64,000 nt of DNA from Anaeromicropila populeti (GCF_900112775.1 NZ_FOYZ01000001.1:372001-436000); one strand, 5' to 3'; shown: positions 43,961 to 54,526, counted from the first letter of the stretch. The notes: generated by a model from the sequence alone, not told the origin. Made by a program: numbers and translations.

Positions 43961-45955
43961 ATGAAAAGCATTAAAACAAAATTAATCTCACTATCAACAA
44001 GTTTGATTGCATGTGTTATTTTAGGTCTTAGCACACTTGTACTTATAATGGCTTCAAAGGCTTTAGAAAACACCGCCAGTAATGTAATGAATTCACTGGC
44101 AGCAGAAAGCTCCAAATTAATTGAAAGCCGTATTAAGGAGCAGTTAACTATTTTGGAATTGATTGCATCCAATACCACACTTACAGATTCTACTGTATCA
44201 ACTACACAACAATTGGCTTCTATTTCTGCATTTGTTGAAAAATACCAATATAATAAAATGGGAATTGCCAGCTTAGAAGGCAATATAACTTATACCGATC
44301 ATTCCAGCGGAAATATTTCTGAACTAGACTTTTTTAAAAATGCTGCCGCAGGAGTATCTACTGTTTCTGATCCCTATATGAGTGATGCTGATGGCATAGT
44401 TGTTGTATCCTATGCCGTTCCTATTATGAAAAATAATACCGTAATCGGAGTACTGACATCCACAAAAAATGATTCTGAAATCAGTAACCTGGTCAATGAT
44501 ATTACCTTCGGAAAAACGGGCCGGGGATTTCTCCTTAACAAGCAAGGAGTTAAAATTGCCCACTACAACCAGGAGCTTGTTATAAATATGGACAATGATT
44601 TTGTAAATGTTGAAACAGATAAAAGCCTGACCCAGGTTGTGGAGTTAGAAAAAAAGATGGTGAATGGCGAGACTGGTTCTGGAAATTATGTATATAATGG
44701 TGTAAAGAAATTTATGGTTTATTGTCCAGTCAATGGTACAACCTGGTCTCTTGGTATTGCTGTCCAAAGGGATGAGCTGCTATCCGAACTAACTGAATTA
44801 ATCCAGATAGGATGTGTATTTGCTGCTGCTTTCTTAATACTTTCTTTTTTTATTGTATATTTTATTGCCAGAAATATAACCAATAGAATTCAGCTTGCAA
44901 CAAATTACATTTTACCAATGTCTCATGGTGATTTTTCTTGTACTATTTCTGAGAAACATCTTTGTATGAAAGATGAAGTCGGACAAATGCTGCAGGCTGT
45001 CCATACTATGCAGCAGTCCGTAAGGGATATGCTGAAATCTATGACCGTCCATTCCGGAGAGATTGACGCTGATGCCCAAAGCTTATCAGCAGTTGCACAG
45101 CAAATGAGTTCTTCTTCTAATGTTGTGGCCGCCTCCATACAGGAAATCACAAAAGGAACTATTACACAAACAGATTCTCTTGTATTAATTGCTGATAGCT
45201 TTAACGAATTCTCCAATGCCATTGAAAAAATTTCAGATGACATAAAAACAATAGACCAGCACACCCAGGATATTATGACATTATCTGCTGACAGTAATAA
45301 AAATATGTTGGATTTGGCAGGTTCTGTACAGAATACAAACCAGACCTTTTCTCAATTTAAAACAGGCATTATGCGATTAGGTGAAAATATTAGTGAAATA
45401 CATGAAATTACAAATTTAATTAATGAAATATCCGATAGAACCAATTTATTATCCTTAAATGCTGCTATTGAAGCTGCAAGAGCTGGTGAATCTGGAAAAG
45501 GCTTTGCCGTTGTTGCAGAGGAAATCCGGAAACTTGCTGAGCAGGCCAAGGAATCTTCTATTGACATTTCCGCATTAATTGCTACGATTTATAATGAGAA
45601 TACACAAATGATTCAGGCAACGAATTCTGTTGGCGAAGAATTTTCAAATCAGACCAGCGTCATTCATAATACAGTTGACTCCTTTAATCGTATTGTGAAA
45701 GCAGTAGAAGAAGTGCTTCCAAACATTACAACAGTCAACATTGCAGCTGAAAAAATTAATGTAGAAAAACAAGATATTTTAAGAAAGGTGGAAGATATTT
45801 CTGCAATTTCAGAAGAAACTTCTGCTTCTACCGAAGAGATATCTGCTTCTTCTGAGGAGATGGCCAGTTCTTCGGAAAATGTAGCAAATTCCGCCAGCAA
45901 TCTAGGTGCTAATACTGCTCAGATGATGACGGAAATTAAGAAATTTAAATTGTAA
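43961..45955 (+). CDS. Methyl-accepting chemotaxis protein
   Basis: A 664-residue transmembrane chemoreceptor. TM1 is at about 7-34, an extracellular double-Cache-type sensor domain at about 35-275, TM2 at about 280-303 ([21 protein letters not shown]), followed by HAMP. A long cytoplasmic coiled coil has the signalling tip [19 protein letters not shown] around 505-525. The C-terminus has no CheR-tethering pentapeptide. It signals to CheA/CheW at the pole. It is followed by a terminator, so it is transcribed alone. Confidence 0.94.
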   Translation: MKSIKTKLISLSTSLIACVILGLSTLVLIMASKALENTASNVMNSLAAESSKLIESRIKEQLTILELIASNTTLTDSTVSTTQQLASISAFVEKYQYNKMGIASLEGNITYTDHSSGNISELDFFKNAAAGVSTVSDPYMSDADGIVVVSYAVPIMKNNTVIGVLTSTKNDSEISNLVNDITFGKTGRGFLLNKQGVKIAHYNQELVINMDNDFVNVETDKSLTQVVELEKKMVNGETGSGNYVYNGVKKFMVYCPVNGTTWSLGIAVQRDELLSELTELIQIGCVFAAAFLILSFFIVYFIARNITNRIQLATNYILPMSHGDFSCTISEKHLCMKDEVGQMLQAVHTMQQSVRDMLKSMTVHSGEIDADAQSLSAVAQQMSSSSNVVAASIQEITKGTITQTDSLVLIADSFNEFSNAIEKISDDIKTIDQHTQDIMTLSADSNKNMLDLAGSVQNTNQTFSQFKTGIMRLGENISEIHEITNLINEISDRTNLLSLNAAIEAARAGESGKGFAVVAEEIRKLAEQAKESSIDISALIATIYNENTQMIQATNSVGEEFSNQTSVIHNTVDSFNRIVKAVEEVLPNITTVNIAAEKINVEKQDILRKVEDISAISEETSASTEEISASSEEMASSSENVANSASNLGANTAQMMTEIKKFKL

Positions 45956-45972
45956 TTCTTCCTTATCCCACT

Positions 45973-46010
45973 CCCCTCAAAGTCTATTTCTTTGACTTTG
46001 AGGGGTTTTT
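45973..46010 (+). terminator. Intrinsic terminator after the first chemoreceptor
   Basis: Perfect 12-base arms CCCCTCAAAGTC / GACTTTGAGGGG with a nine-base loop and five T directly after. Confidence 0.95.
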
Positions 46011-46079
46011 CTATTGCAAATTACATATTATTCTTCTAAATGTCATAATTAAACACTAGTTATTCTGTCATTTTTTTGA

Positions 46080-46085
46080 TATAAT
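46080..46085 (+). promoter_or_regulatory. Extended -10 promoter of the second chemoreceptor
   Basis: TGATATAAT extended -10 (TATAAT at 46080-46085) about 96 bases before the ATG. The long leader contains an AGCACT ... AGTGCT inverted repeat (about 46101-46149), but no known riboswitch was recognised. Confidence 0.5.
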
Positions 46086-46181
46086 TGTATTCACCCAGTC
46101 AGCACTTTTATTTTCAAGACGCAGGATACTTTAAGAAGCATAGTGCTAATACTTAAAATATTTTAAGGAGTGAACAATTAT

Positions 46182-48194
46182 ATGAAATCAATCAAGACTA
46201 GATTAATTGTCGTATTTACATTAACGATACTGATGGTCGTTGGACTGTCAGGAGGGATTACCATATTATTAATTCGTAATAATTTACTAGATAATGCACA
46301 TTATGATTTAAAACTAATTGCAAATGCAAAAGCAGAATATGTAGACATGAAAGTACAAGAGCAACTAAGTTACTTGCAAGGATTGGCACAAAATCCACTG
46401 ATAAATGATCCGAATGTAACACATGAAGAAAGAATTGCTTTTTTTGAAGCAGAAGCAGAACGAGCAGGCTATCTTGCCTTTGCACTGGCGGATTTGAATG
46501 GAAACAGTGTAACACTAAACAGTTCCGGAGATACATTGAATATTAGTGACAGAGAATATTATAATAAAGCACTGAATGGTGAGGCAAATGTATCGGATAT
46601 TCTTATAAGCCGTGTTACTGGTGAACCAGTAGTAATTTTTGCAACTCCCGTTTTTCAAAAGGGAACATTGTGTGGCGTATTATACGGAAGGAGATCTGGT
46701 ACGGTTTTAAGCGAAATTGCTTCTACATTTAAATATGGAGAAACGGGTTATGGATACATGGTTAATACTTCTGCAACTCTCGTTGGCCACCCTAATTCTG
46801 ATTTAGTATTAGAACAGCTCAATGCTACAGAGGAAGTTCGAGAAGCTACCAGTCCAGAAGGTTTCTCAGAGTTATTTTCAGAACATATTTCGCTAGGGAA
46901 TGTGGGAACAGGCAGCTACAGTTTTCACGGCGAAAAACTTCTTTGTGGATATGCACCGATTCCAAATACACCTTGGTTTATGATTTTGGTTCTTTCTAAA
47001 AGTGAAATTTTTCATGAAATAAACACTATAGTATATACATTGGTCGGTCTTGCTATCTTAATGACTATTCTGGGAACAGTCACTACCTACTTTGTTAGCA
47101 GGACAATTGCCCGGCCAATTGTTATGGTTACAAAAGTGCTTGAGAAGCAGTCAAACTTAGATTTTTCGCAAGAGGAAGATGCTCAGACTGAGAAGTTTAA
47201 GAAACGAAAAGATGAACTTGGACAAATGATAGTATCTCTTCATACCATGCAGCACAATGTCCGGGATTTAATTATTAAAACTTCAGACTCAGCCCAACAG
47301 GTAGCGGCTTCTTCTGAAGAACTTACTGCCACTACTGAACAAACTGCACTTGCGGCAGAACAAGTGGCAAAGACCATTGAAGAAATTGCACAAGGTGCCA
47401 CCACACAGGCAGCTGACACAGAGACCACAGCTCTCAATGTAAAAGAACTTGGGGATTTACTTGAGCAGGATGCGCTATATCTTTCAGAACTGAATAAGGC
47501 TGCTATGGACATTAACCATGAAAAAGAAGAAGGCTTTCAGATTCTTAAAATACTGATTGATAAGTCAAAACAAAATAGTGAAGCATCCCATTCTGTATAT
47601 GATGTTATTTTAAGTAATAATGAAAGTGCAGAAAAAATTGAGAGTGCAAGTTCCATGATTCAAAGCATTGCAGACCAGACTAATTTGTTAGCTTTAAATG
47701 CGGCGATAGAAGCGGCAAGAGCTGGTGAGGCTGGAAAAGGCTTTGCGGTAGTTGCAGAAGAAATTCGGAAGCTTGCTGAAGAATCCAATAATTTCACAAG
47801 CGAAATCAGAACTGTAATTACGGAATTAAAATCTAAGTCTGAAAGTGCTGTCCAGACAATTACTGACGTACAGCAACTCGTTGATTCTCAAAATGAAAGT
47901 GTACAAGAAACAGAAGAAAAATTCAAAGGTATTGCAGAAGCAATTGATTTAATTAAAGAAGTCATTGAAAAATTAAATGCTTCAGCAAAGCTTATGACAC
48001 AGAATAAAGATAAAATTATTGAATTGACTCAAAATTTATCTGCTGTATCCGAAGAAAATGCTGCTGGGGCACAAGAATCCTCCTCTTCTTTAGAAGAACA
48101 AACTGCAAATATTCAGGATTTGGCTACTTCTTCAGAAGGACTGGCAAATATTGCTCAAGAACTACAGCTATTAATATCCAACTTCAAATTTTAA
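46182..48194 (+). CDS. Methyl-accepting chemotaxis protein
   Basis: A 670-residue chemoreceptor. TM1 lies at about 5-30, a Cache-type sensor domain ([19 protein letters not shown] region) at about 35-280, TM2 at about 285-307, then HAMP ([17 protein letters not shown]) and the signalling tip [19 protein letters not shown]. It is paralogous to the preceding receptor, but the sensor domains differ, so another ligand is expected. The start ATG 46182 is preferred: AAGGAG lies 11 bases upstream, whereas the in-frame GTG at 46170 overlaps that site. Confidence 0.94.
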   Translation: MKSIKTRLIVVFTLTILMVVGLSGGITILLIRNNLLDNAHYDLKLIANAKAEYVDMKVQEQLSYLQGLAQNPLINDPNVTHEERIAFFEAEAERAGYLAFALADLNGNSVTLNSSGDTLNISDREYYNKALNGEANVSDILISRVTGEPVVIFATPVFQKGTLCGVLYGRRSGTVLSEIASTFKYGETGYGYMVNTSATLVGHPNSDLVLEQLNATEEVREATSPEGFSELFSEHISLGNVGTGSYSFHGEKLLCGYAPIPNTPWFMILVLSKSEIFHEINTIVYTLVGLAILMTILGTVTTYFVSRTIARPIVMVTKVLEKQSNLDFSQEEDAQTEKFKKRKDELGQMIVSLHTMQHNVRDLIIKTSDSAQQVAASSEELTATTEQTALAAEQVAKTIEEIAQGATTQAADTETTALNVKELGDLLEQDALYLSELNKAAMDINHEKEEGFQILKILIDKSKQNSEASHSVYDVILSNNESAEKIESASSMIQSIADQTNLLALNAAIEAARAGEAGKGFAVVAEEIRKLAEESNNFTSEIRTVITELKSKSESAVQTITDVQQLVDSQNESVQETEEKFKGIAEAIDLIKEVIEKLNASAKLMTQNKDKIIELTQNLSAVSEENAAGAQESSSSLEEQTANIQDLATSSEGLANIAQELQLLISNFKF

Positions 48195-48200
48195 TTTCTT

Positions 48201-48234
48201 AGGAGTAACTAGTTATTCATAATTAGTTACTCCT
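48201..48234. terminator. Hairpin between convergent genes
   Basis: Eleven-base perfect arms AGGAGTAACTA / TAGTTACTCCT with a 12-base loop between the second chemoreceptor and the convergent 144-residue gene. No strong T-run, so it may be a weak terminator or transcript-end stabiliser. Confidence 0.5.
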
Positions 48235-48649
48235 ATATATATTGACACTGAATATATATTTCTGCCTCTGTATAAGGAAAGCCTTCTATTACAATTGCCG
48301 TATATCTCATAAATATAATTCCAGGAAATAATTCCATTTTACCTTTTTTGATTTTTCTTTTCGAAAAATTATTGTCTGTATTAAAATAAAATCCATCTGG
48401 GGACAATTCCAGATGTGCTTCCATCTGTTTGCAACTTATATTCATTACTGAAATCGTAAATAAAGAGCAATTGGAGCAATCAAAAAGTATTTTTGCCTTT
48501 CCCTCCTGTGTCAACATAATTCGATAACGATAGGAACCAAATTTACCCTTTTTTTCAAACCTTGCCATTCTTATAATTCCATTTCTATAAGTTTCGTCAT
48601 AATTAAACTGCTCCACTCTATTTGAAATATGAGTATTAAAGTCTTTCAT
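48233..48649 (-). CDS. Small beta-rich protein resembling DUF6385-type
   Basis: A 138-residue protein with alternating beta strands and no signal peptide. Its C-terminal half (LELSPDGFYF ... KMELFPG ... AEIYIQCQ) lines up by eye with the C-terminal half of the DUF6385-like protein encoded at 48841 (LNLSPTTTQTYY ... IIELPTH ... LTAYVNAQ), so it is probably a divergent member of the same group. ATG 48649 is chosen over 48667 because AGGAG precedes it at about ten bases. It is divergent from the DUF6385-like gene and its glycosyltransferase. Function unknown. Confidence 0.6.
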   Translation of the reverse strand: MKDFNTHISNRVEQFNYDETYRNGIIRMARFEKKGKFGSYRYRIMLTQEGKAKILFDCSNCSLFTISVMNISCKQMEAHLELSPDGFYFNTDNNFSKRKIKKGKMELFPGIIFMRYTAIVIEGFPYTEAEIYIQCQYI

Positions 48650-48840
48650 ATTTATTCTTCTCCTCATCTAATGACATTTAGCCGAACATTACAAACTAAT
48701 ATATTGTATTCCTAATATTGTTGTTTGTTGACTTTTTATGGTCTTTTCAAATTATTACAAATAAATCACCTTTTCATATATTTTTCATAACATAATATTG
48801 CACATGATGTAATATTAATTTTTATGAAAGAGGTAATACT

Positions 48841-49392
48841 ATGAATAATTTAATTTTTAATAACACTGCATCCGAATTAAAAACTGAAATTTATGGTTCG
48901 AACACCACTGGCGATTCTCAGATTTTAGCTGTTGCCGATTCCGGCGAATTGAAAACCTTACTGTATGCAGTTGATGATGCTTCTGTTATTACTCCATTAG
49001 AGGTTGACGACACTGGAAGCTTACGTGTTAACCTTACAAGCAGCTCTAACCTGACAGTTGAAAGTAACTTCTACGATACCGTTTCTGTTACAGATGCTGT
49101 TGTTGGCTTAACAAGTGTTACAGTCCTTGCTGATAGTGAAATCTCCAAATATAAAGTTGCTTCTATGTTCTTATACAATGTGGGTACCGGTAATATTACC
49201 GTTGCATTAAATTTAAGCCCAACTACAACCCAGACTTATTATATTCCTGATGATAAATATGGTTCTATCTTGCTTGCTGAAGGTACTAGTACCATTATTG
49301 AACTGCCTACTCATGCTCATTATGCAGAACTTGTATGCATTGGTTCTGATGCAGCTGGTGCACTGACAGCTTATGTAAATGCACAATCTTAA
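48841..49392 (+). CDS. DUF6385-like beta-rich protein
   Basis: A 183-residue acidic, Thr/Ser-rich beta protein without signal peptide. It opens MNNLIFNNTASELKTEIYGS, very like the start of the protein encoded at 51378 (MNNFVFNSNPETLKVLLYST), and ends with a strand pair closing in AYVNAQS. The layout fits DUF6385-type proteins, found mainly in clostridia beside glycosyltransferases and surface fibres. AGAGGT precedes the ATG at seven bases. It is followed by the TPR glycosyltransferase gene after 80 bases. It may be a glycosylated surface or spore-coat-like subunit. The domain name is from memory of the family; the N-terminal similarity to its neighbour is directly visible. Confidence 0.7.
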   Translation: MNNLIFNNTASELKTEIYGSNTTGDSQILAVADSGELKTLLYAVDDASVITPLEVDDTGSLRVNLTSSSNLTVESNFYDTVSVTDAVVGLTSVTVLADSEISKYKVASMFLYNVGTGNITVALNLSPTTTQTYYIPDDKYGSILLAEGTSTIIELPTHAHYAELVCIGSDAAGALTAYVNAQS

Positions 49393-49472
49393 TCTACTTT
49401 AGAATTCACCTGCATATATTAGTTTATGAATGTTCTTATCATGTCATAACTAATAGGAGTTGATGAATTCAT

Positions 49473-51278
49473 ATGAATCGAGAAAAAACAGTTAGTCTCT
49501 GTATGATTGTAAAGAATGAAGAAAACTATTTAACAGAATGCCTAAATAGTGTGAAGGGTATTATTGATGAAATTATACTTGTGGATACCGGTTCTACCGA
49601 TAATACCCTTCTCATTGGTGAAAGCTTTGGAGCTAAAATTTTTCACTACCAATGGGATAATAATTTTGCCAACGCACGAAACTTTTCCATTAGTAAAGCC
49701 AGTTCTGACTGGATTTTATTATTAGATGGGGATGAAATTTTTGATAGAAACTATTTAGATGATTTTATTCAATTAATTAATGAATCTCCTTATGATGGAT
49801 ATCTGTTTACCATATATAATTATACTGGTCATCTAAAGGACAAAGATTTTTCTATTCATCATGCATTTCGTCTATTAAAAAATCATAAAGGCTATACTTT
49901 TAAAGGAGCCATTCACGAGCAAATTGTATCTTCTGATCAGCAGGTAACTAGTCTTCCTTTTGAAGCCTCTCCCATTGTTATTCATCACTACGGCTATCTG
50001 ATTGACGTAGTGGCAGAAAAAGATAAACGGGCACGAAATATACCCATTATTGAAGAACAGTTAAAAGACGATCCCGAAAATGCTTTCTATCTATTTAATC
50101 TAGGAAATGAATATTTGGCAGCACATCAGCTTGAAAAAGCATTTGAAATTTATTCGTTATCACGCCAGCATTTATCTAAAAACCCTGCCTTTGCACCTTA
50201 TTTGTATTATAGAATGATTATTTGCTGCACCATTTTAAAGAGAAATGAAGAAGCCATTCTTTTGGCAGATGAAATACTTACACAATATCCCTCCTTTACG
50301 GATATTGTATACTGCAAAGGTATTCTTTTTTTTAACATGCATCAGTATACTATGGCACTGGATACCTTTGACCAATGTATAAAAATGGGACCTTCCCCTC
50401 TTCTGCTTACCTTTTTAGATGGCTGCTCCACTTATAAACCATATCTGATGAAAGCAGATATTTACCGGCGCTTAAATGACTTAGACAGAGCAATCTACTG
50501 CTTTTCCCAGTCCTTTTACTTAGACAAAAAAACGCCTCAGGTTTTATATGATATTGCTGCACTGCTGCATAAAAAACACAAGGAAGAAAAGAAAACTGCG
50601 GAAGAACTGGCTCATTATTTATCTGATTCCTTGCCAGATTCTGTCCTATATATCGATATTTTAATATCAGAACAGTTATATGAAACAGCTAATGAACTGC
50701 TTCAGCAGCTTAGCCGTACACATCCCTCTTCTGTTGAAATACTCTTTTTAAGAGGAAAGCTTCATTTCTATTTACAAGAAAATCCACTGGCAATTGATTG
50801 CTTTCAACAAGTACTGGATATCAGCTGTACTAGTGAAATATTAAAGGATATCGACTTGGAAAGCTTGAAATATTTGTTTACTCTAAATCTTATGGAACAG
50901 CAGGATAAACTGGATTCTCTTATTCAGCAAATAGAAACAAAGGGTACCCCAAACCTTTTAAAAATTTATCAGGAAATTTATAATCTTCATTTGGATAAAA
51001 AAGACACTCTTTTTACAGAAGAAGATGACCCTGGTATCTATCTGCCACTTATTTTTGATTTTCTGGATAAATTGTTAAAAATAAAATCATTTGATCTTTT
51101 TGAAAAATATGTTTATTTATTAAACAGACTGGAGACTAATGTAGTATTATTAGAGTTAGCCCGGCTGTATGAAAAGAATGGCTATCAAGAAATGGCACGT
51201 AAAACTTTTATTAAATCCCTTCGGGATTTAGATGTGATAGACATTCGTTCTTTAGATTTTCTGGCAACCATGTACTAA
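49473..51278 (+). CDS. Family 2 glycosyltransferase with TPR repeats
   Basis: A 601-residue cytoplasmic protein. Residues 5-110 hold a GT2 core: LCMIVKNEENYL, VDTGSTDNT (nucleotide site) and the DGDE version of DxD in LLLDGDEIF (about 88-96). The remaining 400 residues are tetratricopeptide repeats (e.g. NAFYLFNLGNEYLAAHQLEKAFEIYS read in parts; LNDLDRAIYCFSQSFYLD). The family glycosylates proteins or peptides in the cytoplasm, with TPRs binding the acceptor. It lies between two genes whose products share an N-terminal tag, which are its likely acceptors. Confidence 0.85.
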   Translation: MNREKTVSLCMIVKNEENYLTECLNSVKGIIDEIILVDTGSTDNTLLIGESFGAKIFHYQWDNNFANARNFSISKASSDWILLLDGDEIFDRNYLDDFIQLINESPYDGYLFTIYNYTGHLKDKDFSIHHAFRLLKNHKGYTFKGAIHEQIVSSDQQVTSLPFEASPIVIHHYGYLIDVVAEKDKRARNIPIIEEQLKDDPENAFYLFNLGNEYLAAHQLEKAFEIYSLSRQHLSKNPAFAPYLYYRMIICCTILKRNEEAILLADEILTQYPSFTDIVYCKGILFFNMHQYTMALDTFDQCIKMGPSPLLLTFLDGCSTYKPYLMKADIYRRLNDLDRAIYCFSQSFYLDKKTPQVLYDIAALLHKKHKEEKKTAEELAHYLSDSLPDSVLYIDILISEQLYETANELLQQLSRTHPSSVEILFLRGKLHFYLQENPLAIDCFQQVLDISCTSEILKDIDLESLKYLFTLNLMEQQDKLDSLIQQIETKGTPNLLKIYQEIYNLHLDKKDTLFTEEDDPGIYLPLIFDFLDKLLKIKSFDLFEKYVYLLNRLETNVVLLELARLYEKNGYQEMARKTFIKSLRDLDVIDIRSLDFLATMY

Positions 51279-51377
51279 AGCACAGAATTTTTCTTATAAT
51301 GATAAACAATATAAGAACATGAACCTTATTTTTTTCATATTATGACATTAAATAAACTAATTTGCAAGGAAAGTCAT

Positions 51378-52658
51378 ATGAATAATTTTGTATTTAATTC
51401 TAATCCAGAGACTTTAAAAGTCCTGCTTTATAGCACGAATAATGGGGAACCTATTTCCCTTATATCTGATAATGATGGTATTCTCTACGTGAAAAACCTG
51501 AATACCAATGACGAAACTCAGAATATCCCACTTACTGCCTTTCGGGAAGTACGGGTTGCTACATTGACTCCTGCTGCTGGCTGGACTTTTAATTATAATA
51601 TAAATCCTAACCTAATCACAAGCACTACAACAGGTTCTGGAACCGTAACCCAAAGCAATAGTAGAGCCATACTTCAGACAACTGCTGCTGCCTCCTCCAG
51701 TGCTTCCATTCAAACAATCAATGCCTTGACCTATACTCCTGGTATGGGTGGACTTGTCCGATTTACAGCAGTTTTTACTACAGGAGCAGCTGGAAGCACA
51801 CAGATTATCGGCATAGGTGATAGCTCGGATGGATTTTTCTTTGGATATAACGGCAGTTCCTTTGGTGTCTTAAAAAGAAGGCAGGGTACGGATGAATGGA
51901 TTTCCCAGAACGATTGGAATAAAGATAAAATGAACGGCACTGGTCTTTCAGGTGTCACTCTGGATACCACAAAGGGCAATGTTTATTCCATCCGTTACCA
52001 GTGGCTGGGGTACGGAATAATTGAATTTTATATTGAAAACCCTTCTACTGGAGATGCCATCCTTGTCCACCGGATTCAATATGCCAATGCCAATACGGAA
52101 CCAAGTATCTATAATCCAACACTTCCTGTCTATGCTAAAGCAGAAAACACTACCAATAATACCAATATTACCTTGCAGACTCCTAGTGCCATGGCATTTG
52201 TAGAAGGCCAGCCTAATACGATAAACAGTATAAGGAACAGTATATCTGCCTCCAAAACAGGTGTCACAACTGAAACTGCCCTGCTGACAATTCAAAATAA
52301 AACCACCTACGCAGCAAAGACAAACCGTGTCCGAGTTAAGCTGGATTTTGTTTCTGTCAGCGTAGATGGTTCAAAAAATGCCCAATTTCGTCTGGTTAAA
52401 AATGCAACTCTCAGCGGAGCCAGCTATACCGATATTTCAACAAGTACCAGTGTTGTAGCTTATGATACAACTGGAACCTACACCGCCAGCAGTGGAAAAT
52501 CCTATCTTGCCTTTCAGTGTGCCAAAACGGAATCGCTGCAATTTATGCTGGATAGCTTGAATCTAATTCTTGCTCCTGGTGAAACCTTAACTATTCTTGC
52601 CTCATCCAGTGCGACTACAGAGCCTTCTGTTTCTGTCAGCTGGCGAGAATTATTTTAA
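51378..52658 (+). CDS. Phage-fibre-like beta protein with DUF6385-type N-terminus
   Basis: A 426-residue Thr/Ser-rich beta protein. The N-terminal 40 residues resemble the DUF6385-like neighbour. Residues about 75-250 (GDSSDGFFFGYNGSSFGVLKR, DEWISQNDWNKDKMNGTG, YQWLGYGIIEFYIENP, read in pieces) match in character a domain known from phage and giant-virus fibre or spike proteins. The C-terminal 160 residues are a further beta domain. ATG 51378 is chosen: AAGGA lies seven bases upstream and it restores the shared MNN start. No signal peptide. The gene may encode a surface, spore or particle fibre modified by the glycosyltransferase upstream. Confidence 0.7.
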   Translation: MNNFVFNSNPETLKVLLYSTNNGEPISLISDNDGILYVKNLNTNDETQNIPLTAFREVRVATLTPAAGWTFNYNINPNLITSTTTGSGTVTQSNSRAILQTTAAASSSASIQTINALTYTPGMGGLVRFTAVFTTGAAGSTQIIGIGDSSDGFFFGYNGSSFGVLKRRQGTDEWISQNDWNKDKMNGTGLSGVTLDTTKGNVYSIRYQWLGYGIIEFYIENPSTGDAILVHRIQYANANTEPSIYNPTLPVYAKAENTTNNTNITLQTPSAMAFVEGQPNTINSIRNSISASKTGVTTETALLTIQNKTTYAAKTNRVRVKLDFVSVSVDGSKNAQFRLVKNATLSGASYTDISTSTSVVAYDTTGTYTASSGKSYLAFQCAKTESLQFMLDSLNLILAPGETLTILASSSATTEPSVSVSWRELF

Positions 52659-52663
52659 CTTTT

Positions 52664-54526
52664 TTACTCCAGTTCAAATGCCCCTGTGTACAGCTGATAA
52701 TATTTTCCTTTCTCAGAAATTAGTTTATTATGGCTGCCTCGTTCAATAATCTGTCCTTGTTCCAGTACAATAATGGCATCCGAATTTTGTACCGTAGAAA
52801 GCCGGTGAGCAATAACAAATACTGTCCGTCCCTGCATTAATGCATCCATTCCTTTTTGAATAATAGCTTCTGTTCTTGTATCAATACTAGATGTAGCCTC
52901 GTCCAGTATCATAACGGGAGGATCTGCCACAGCGGCTCTTGCAATTGCTAACAGCTGTCTCTGTCCCTGTGACAGATTTCCTCCATTTCCAGTAAGCATC
53001 GTCTGATAACCATTGGGAAGCCTTTGAATAAAATCATCTGCATTGGCTAACTTTGCTGCTCTGTACACATCTTCCTCTGTTGCATCTAAATTTCCGTATT
53101 TTATATTCTCCATTACCGTTCCAGTAAATAAAAAAGTATCTTGTAACACAATACCAAGAGAACGTCTTAAATCACTTTTCTTAATTTTATTAATATTAAT
53201 TCCGTCATAACGTATTTTTCCATCTGCAATGTCATAAAAGCGATTGATTAAATTGGTAATAGTTGTTTTACCTGCACCTGTAGCACCAACAAAAGCAATT
53301 TTCTGTCCTGGCTGAGCATATAAAGAAACATTTTTAAGTACTATTTTATTTTCTGCATAGCCAAAGTCTACATCAAAAAACTCTACTTTTCCCGTTAATC
53401 TGGTATATGTTACGGTTCCATCTTCATGAGGATGTTTCCATGCCCAGATTCCAGTCCGTTCTGCCGTTTCAACTAACTCTTCCACTTCTTGTCTGGCATT
53501 TACTAGAGTTACATATCCTTCGTCTGTTTCCGGACTTTCATCAATCAGCTCAAAGATTCTGGATGCACCTGCAAGTGCCATAACAATTGCATTTATCTGC
53601 TGTGACATCTGATTAATCGGCATAGTAAAGCTTTTAGTCAATTGAAGAAATGCTGCGATTCCCCCCAGAGTCAGTCCACCTACATGATTTACTGCCAAAG
53701 CACCACCTATCATGGCAATCAATACATACTGTAAATTCCCTAAGTTTGCCATAACAGGCATAAATATATTGGCAAACTTATTAGCCTGATAAGCCACCTC
53801 ATTTAATTCATCATTTCGAACATCAAACTCTTTCTTTGCTGCTTCTTCATGGCAGAATACTTTGATAACCTTCTGACCATTAATCATCTCTTCAATAAAT
53901 CCATTCAGGTTTCCAATTGCTTTCTGCTGTTTTCTAAAATATACAGCACTGTTACCAGCAATCTTTTTGGAACATGCCATCATCAACCCAATGGTAATTA
54001 GTACAAAAATGGTAAGATAAATGCTTGTAAAAAGCATGGCTATAAAAACAAACAAAATAGTAATTAAGGAAGAAAACATTTGCGGTATGCTCTGGGCAAT
54101 CATTTGTCTCAACGTATCGGTATCATTTGTGTAATAGCTCATTACATCACCATGAGTATGGGTATCAAAATATTTAATTGGAAATGTCTGCATATGCTGA
54201 AACATTTCATCACGTATTTTCTTTAAAATTCCCTGTGCAATCCCCACCATAATCCAGTTATAGGCAAAAGAACAAAGGATTCCTATTAGATAAATTGCAG
54301 CCATTAAAGTAATCGCCTTCCATAGTCCATCAAACACTGGATTTGCCTCCAGTAATAGTGGGGAAATATACTTATCAATTAGTGTTTCTAAAAAAAGCGA
54401 ACCTGCCACACCTGCTGATGCACTTAAAATAATACAGACTAATACCATCCCAAATGTTACTTTATACTGGTTCAAATACAGCAACAGACGCTTTATCGTT
54501 TTTCTCTCTGGTTTTGCTCTATTCAT
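52664..54526 (-). CDS. ABC exporter subunit with consensus ATPase site
   Basis: A 620-residue half-transporter: six membrane helices (about 20-320) and an ATPase domain (about 380-615). Walker A is GATGAGKTT, the signature is NLSQGQRQLLAIARA and Walker B is VMILDEATSS with the catalytic Glu intact. The upstream partner overlaps by eight bases and has an altered Walker B, so the two form a heterodimeric exporter with one working and one degenerate ATP site, as in LmrCD, BmrCD and TM287/288. Such pumps export drugs, lipids or peptides. A linker insert between the membrane and ATPase parts (about 345-375) is longer than usual. Confidence 0.9.
   Translation of the reverse strand: MNRAKPERKTIKRLLLYLNQYKVTFGMVLVCIILSASAGVAGSLFLETLIDKYISPLLLEANPVFDGLWKAITLMAAIYLIGILCSFAYNWIMVGIAQGILKKIRDEMFQHMQTFPIKYFDTHTHGDVMSYYTNDTDTLRQMIAQSIPQMFSSLITILFVFIAMLFTSIYLTIFVLITIGLMMACSKKIAGNSAVYFRKQQKAIGNLNGFIEEMINGQKVIKVFCHEEAAKKEFDVRNDELNEVAYQANKFANIFMPVMANLGNLQYVLIAMIGGALAVNHVGGLTLGGIAAFLQLTKSFTMPINQMSQQINAIVMALAGASRIFELIDESPETDEGYVTLVNARQEVEELVETAERTGIWAWKHPHEDGTVTYTRLTGKVEFFDVDFGYAENKIVLKNVSLYAQPGQKIAFVGATGAGKTTITNLINRFYDIADGKIRYDGININKIKKSDLRRSLGIVLQDTFLFTGTVMENIKYGNLDATEEDVYRAAKLANADDFIQRLPNGYQTMLTGNGGNLSQGQRQLLAIARAAVADPPVMILDEATSSIDTRTEAIIQKGMDALMQGRTVFVIAHRLSTVQNSDAIIVLEQGQIIERGSHNKLISEKGKYYQLYTGAFELE

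Noticed and set aside
46086-46181. Possible cyclic-di-GMP or other riboswitch in the leader of the second chemoreceptor.
   Set aside because: An AGCACT/AGTGCT inverted repeat is present, but the conserved core elements of known riboswitches are absent.
45664-47512. Long open frames on the minus strand opposite the two chemoreceptor genes (e.g. 45664-45900 and 47240-47512).
   Set aside because: They mirror the Ser/Ala/Glu-rich coiled coil of the receptors, have no ribosome site and disagree with the clear plus-strand genes.
48668-48840. SigD or sigma-54 promoter before the DUF6385-like gene.
   Set aside because: No CCGATAT element and no GG-N10-GC pair; only a weak TTGACT-17-ATTATT was seen, too weak to list.
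49419-49453. Terminator between the DUF6385-like gene and the glycosyltransferase gene (TTAGTTTATGA ... TCATAACTAA).
   Set aside because: The stem is AT-rich with a bulge and no T-run follows, so it probably does not separate the two genes.
51378-52658. Part of a prophage, because of the fibre-like domain.
   Set aside because: No integrase, capsid, terminase, tail or lysis gene is found in the surrounding 10 kb.
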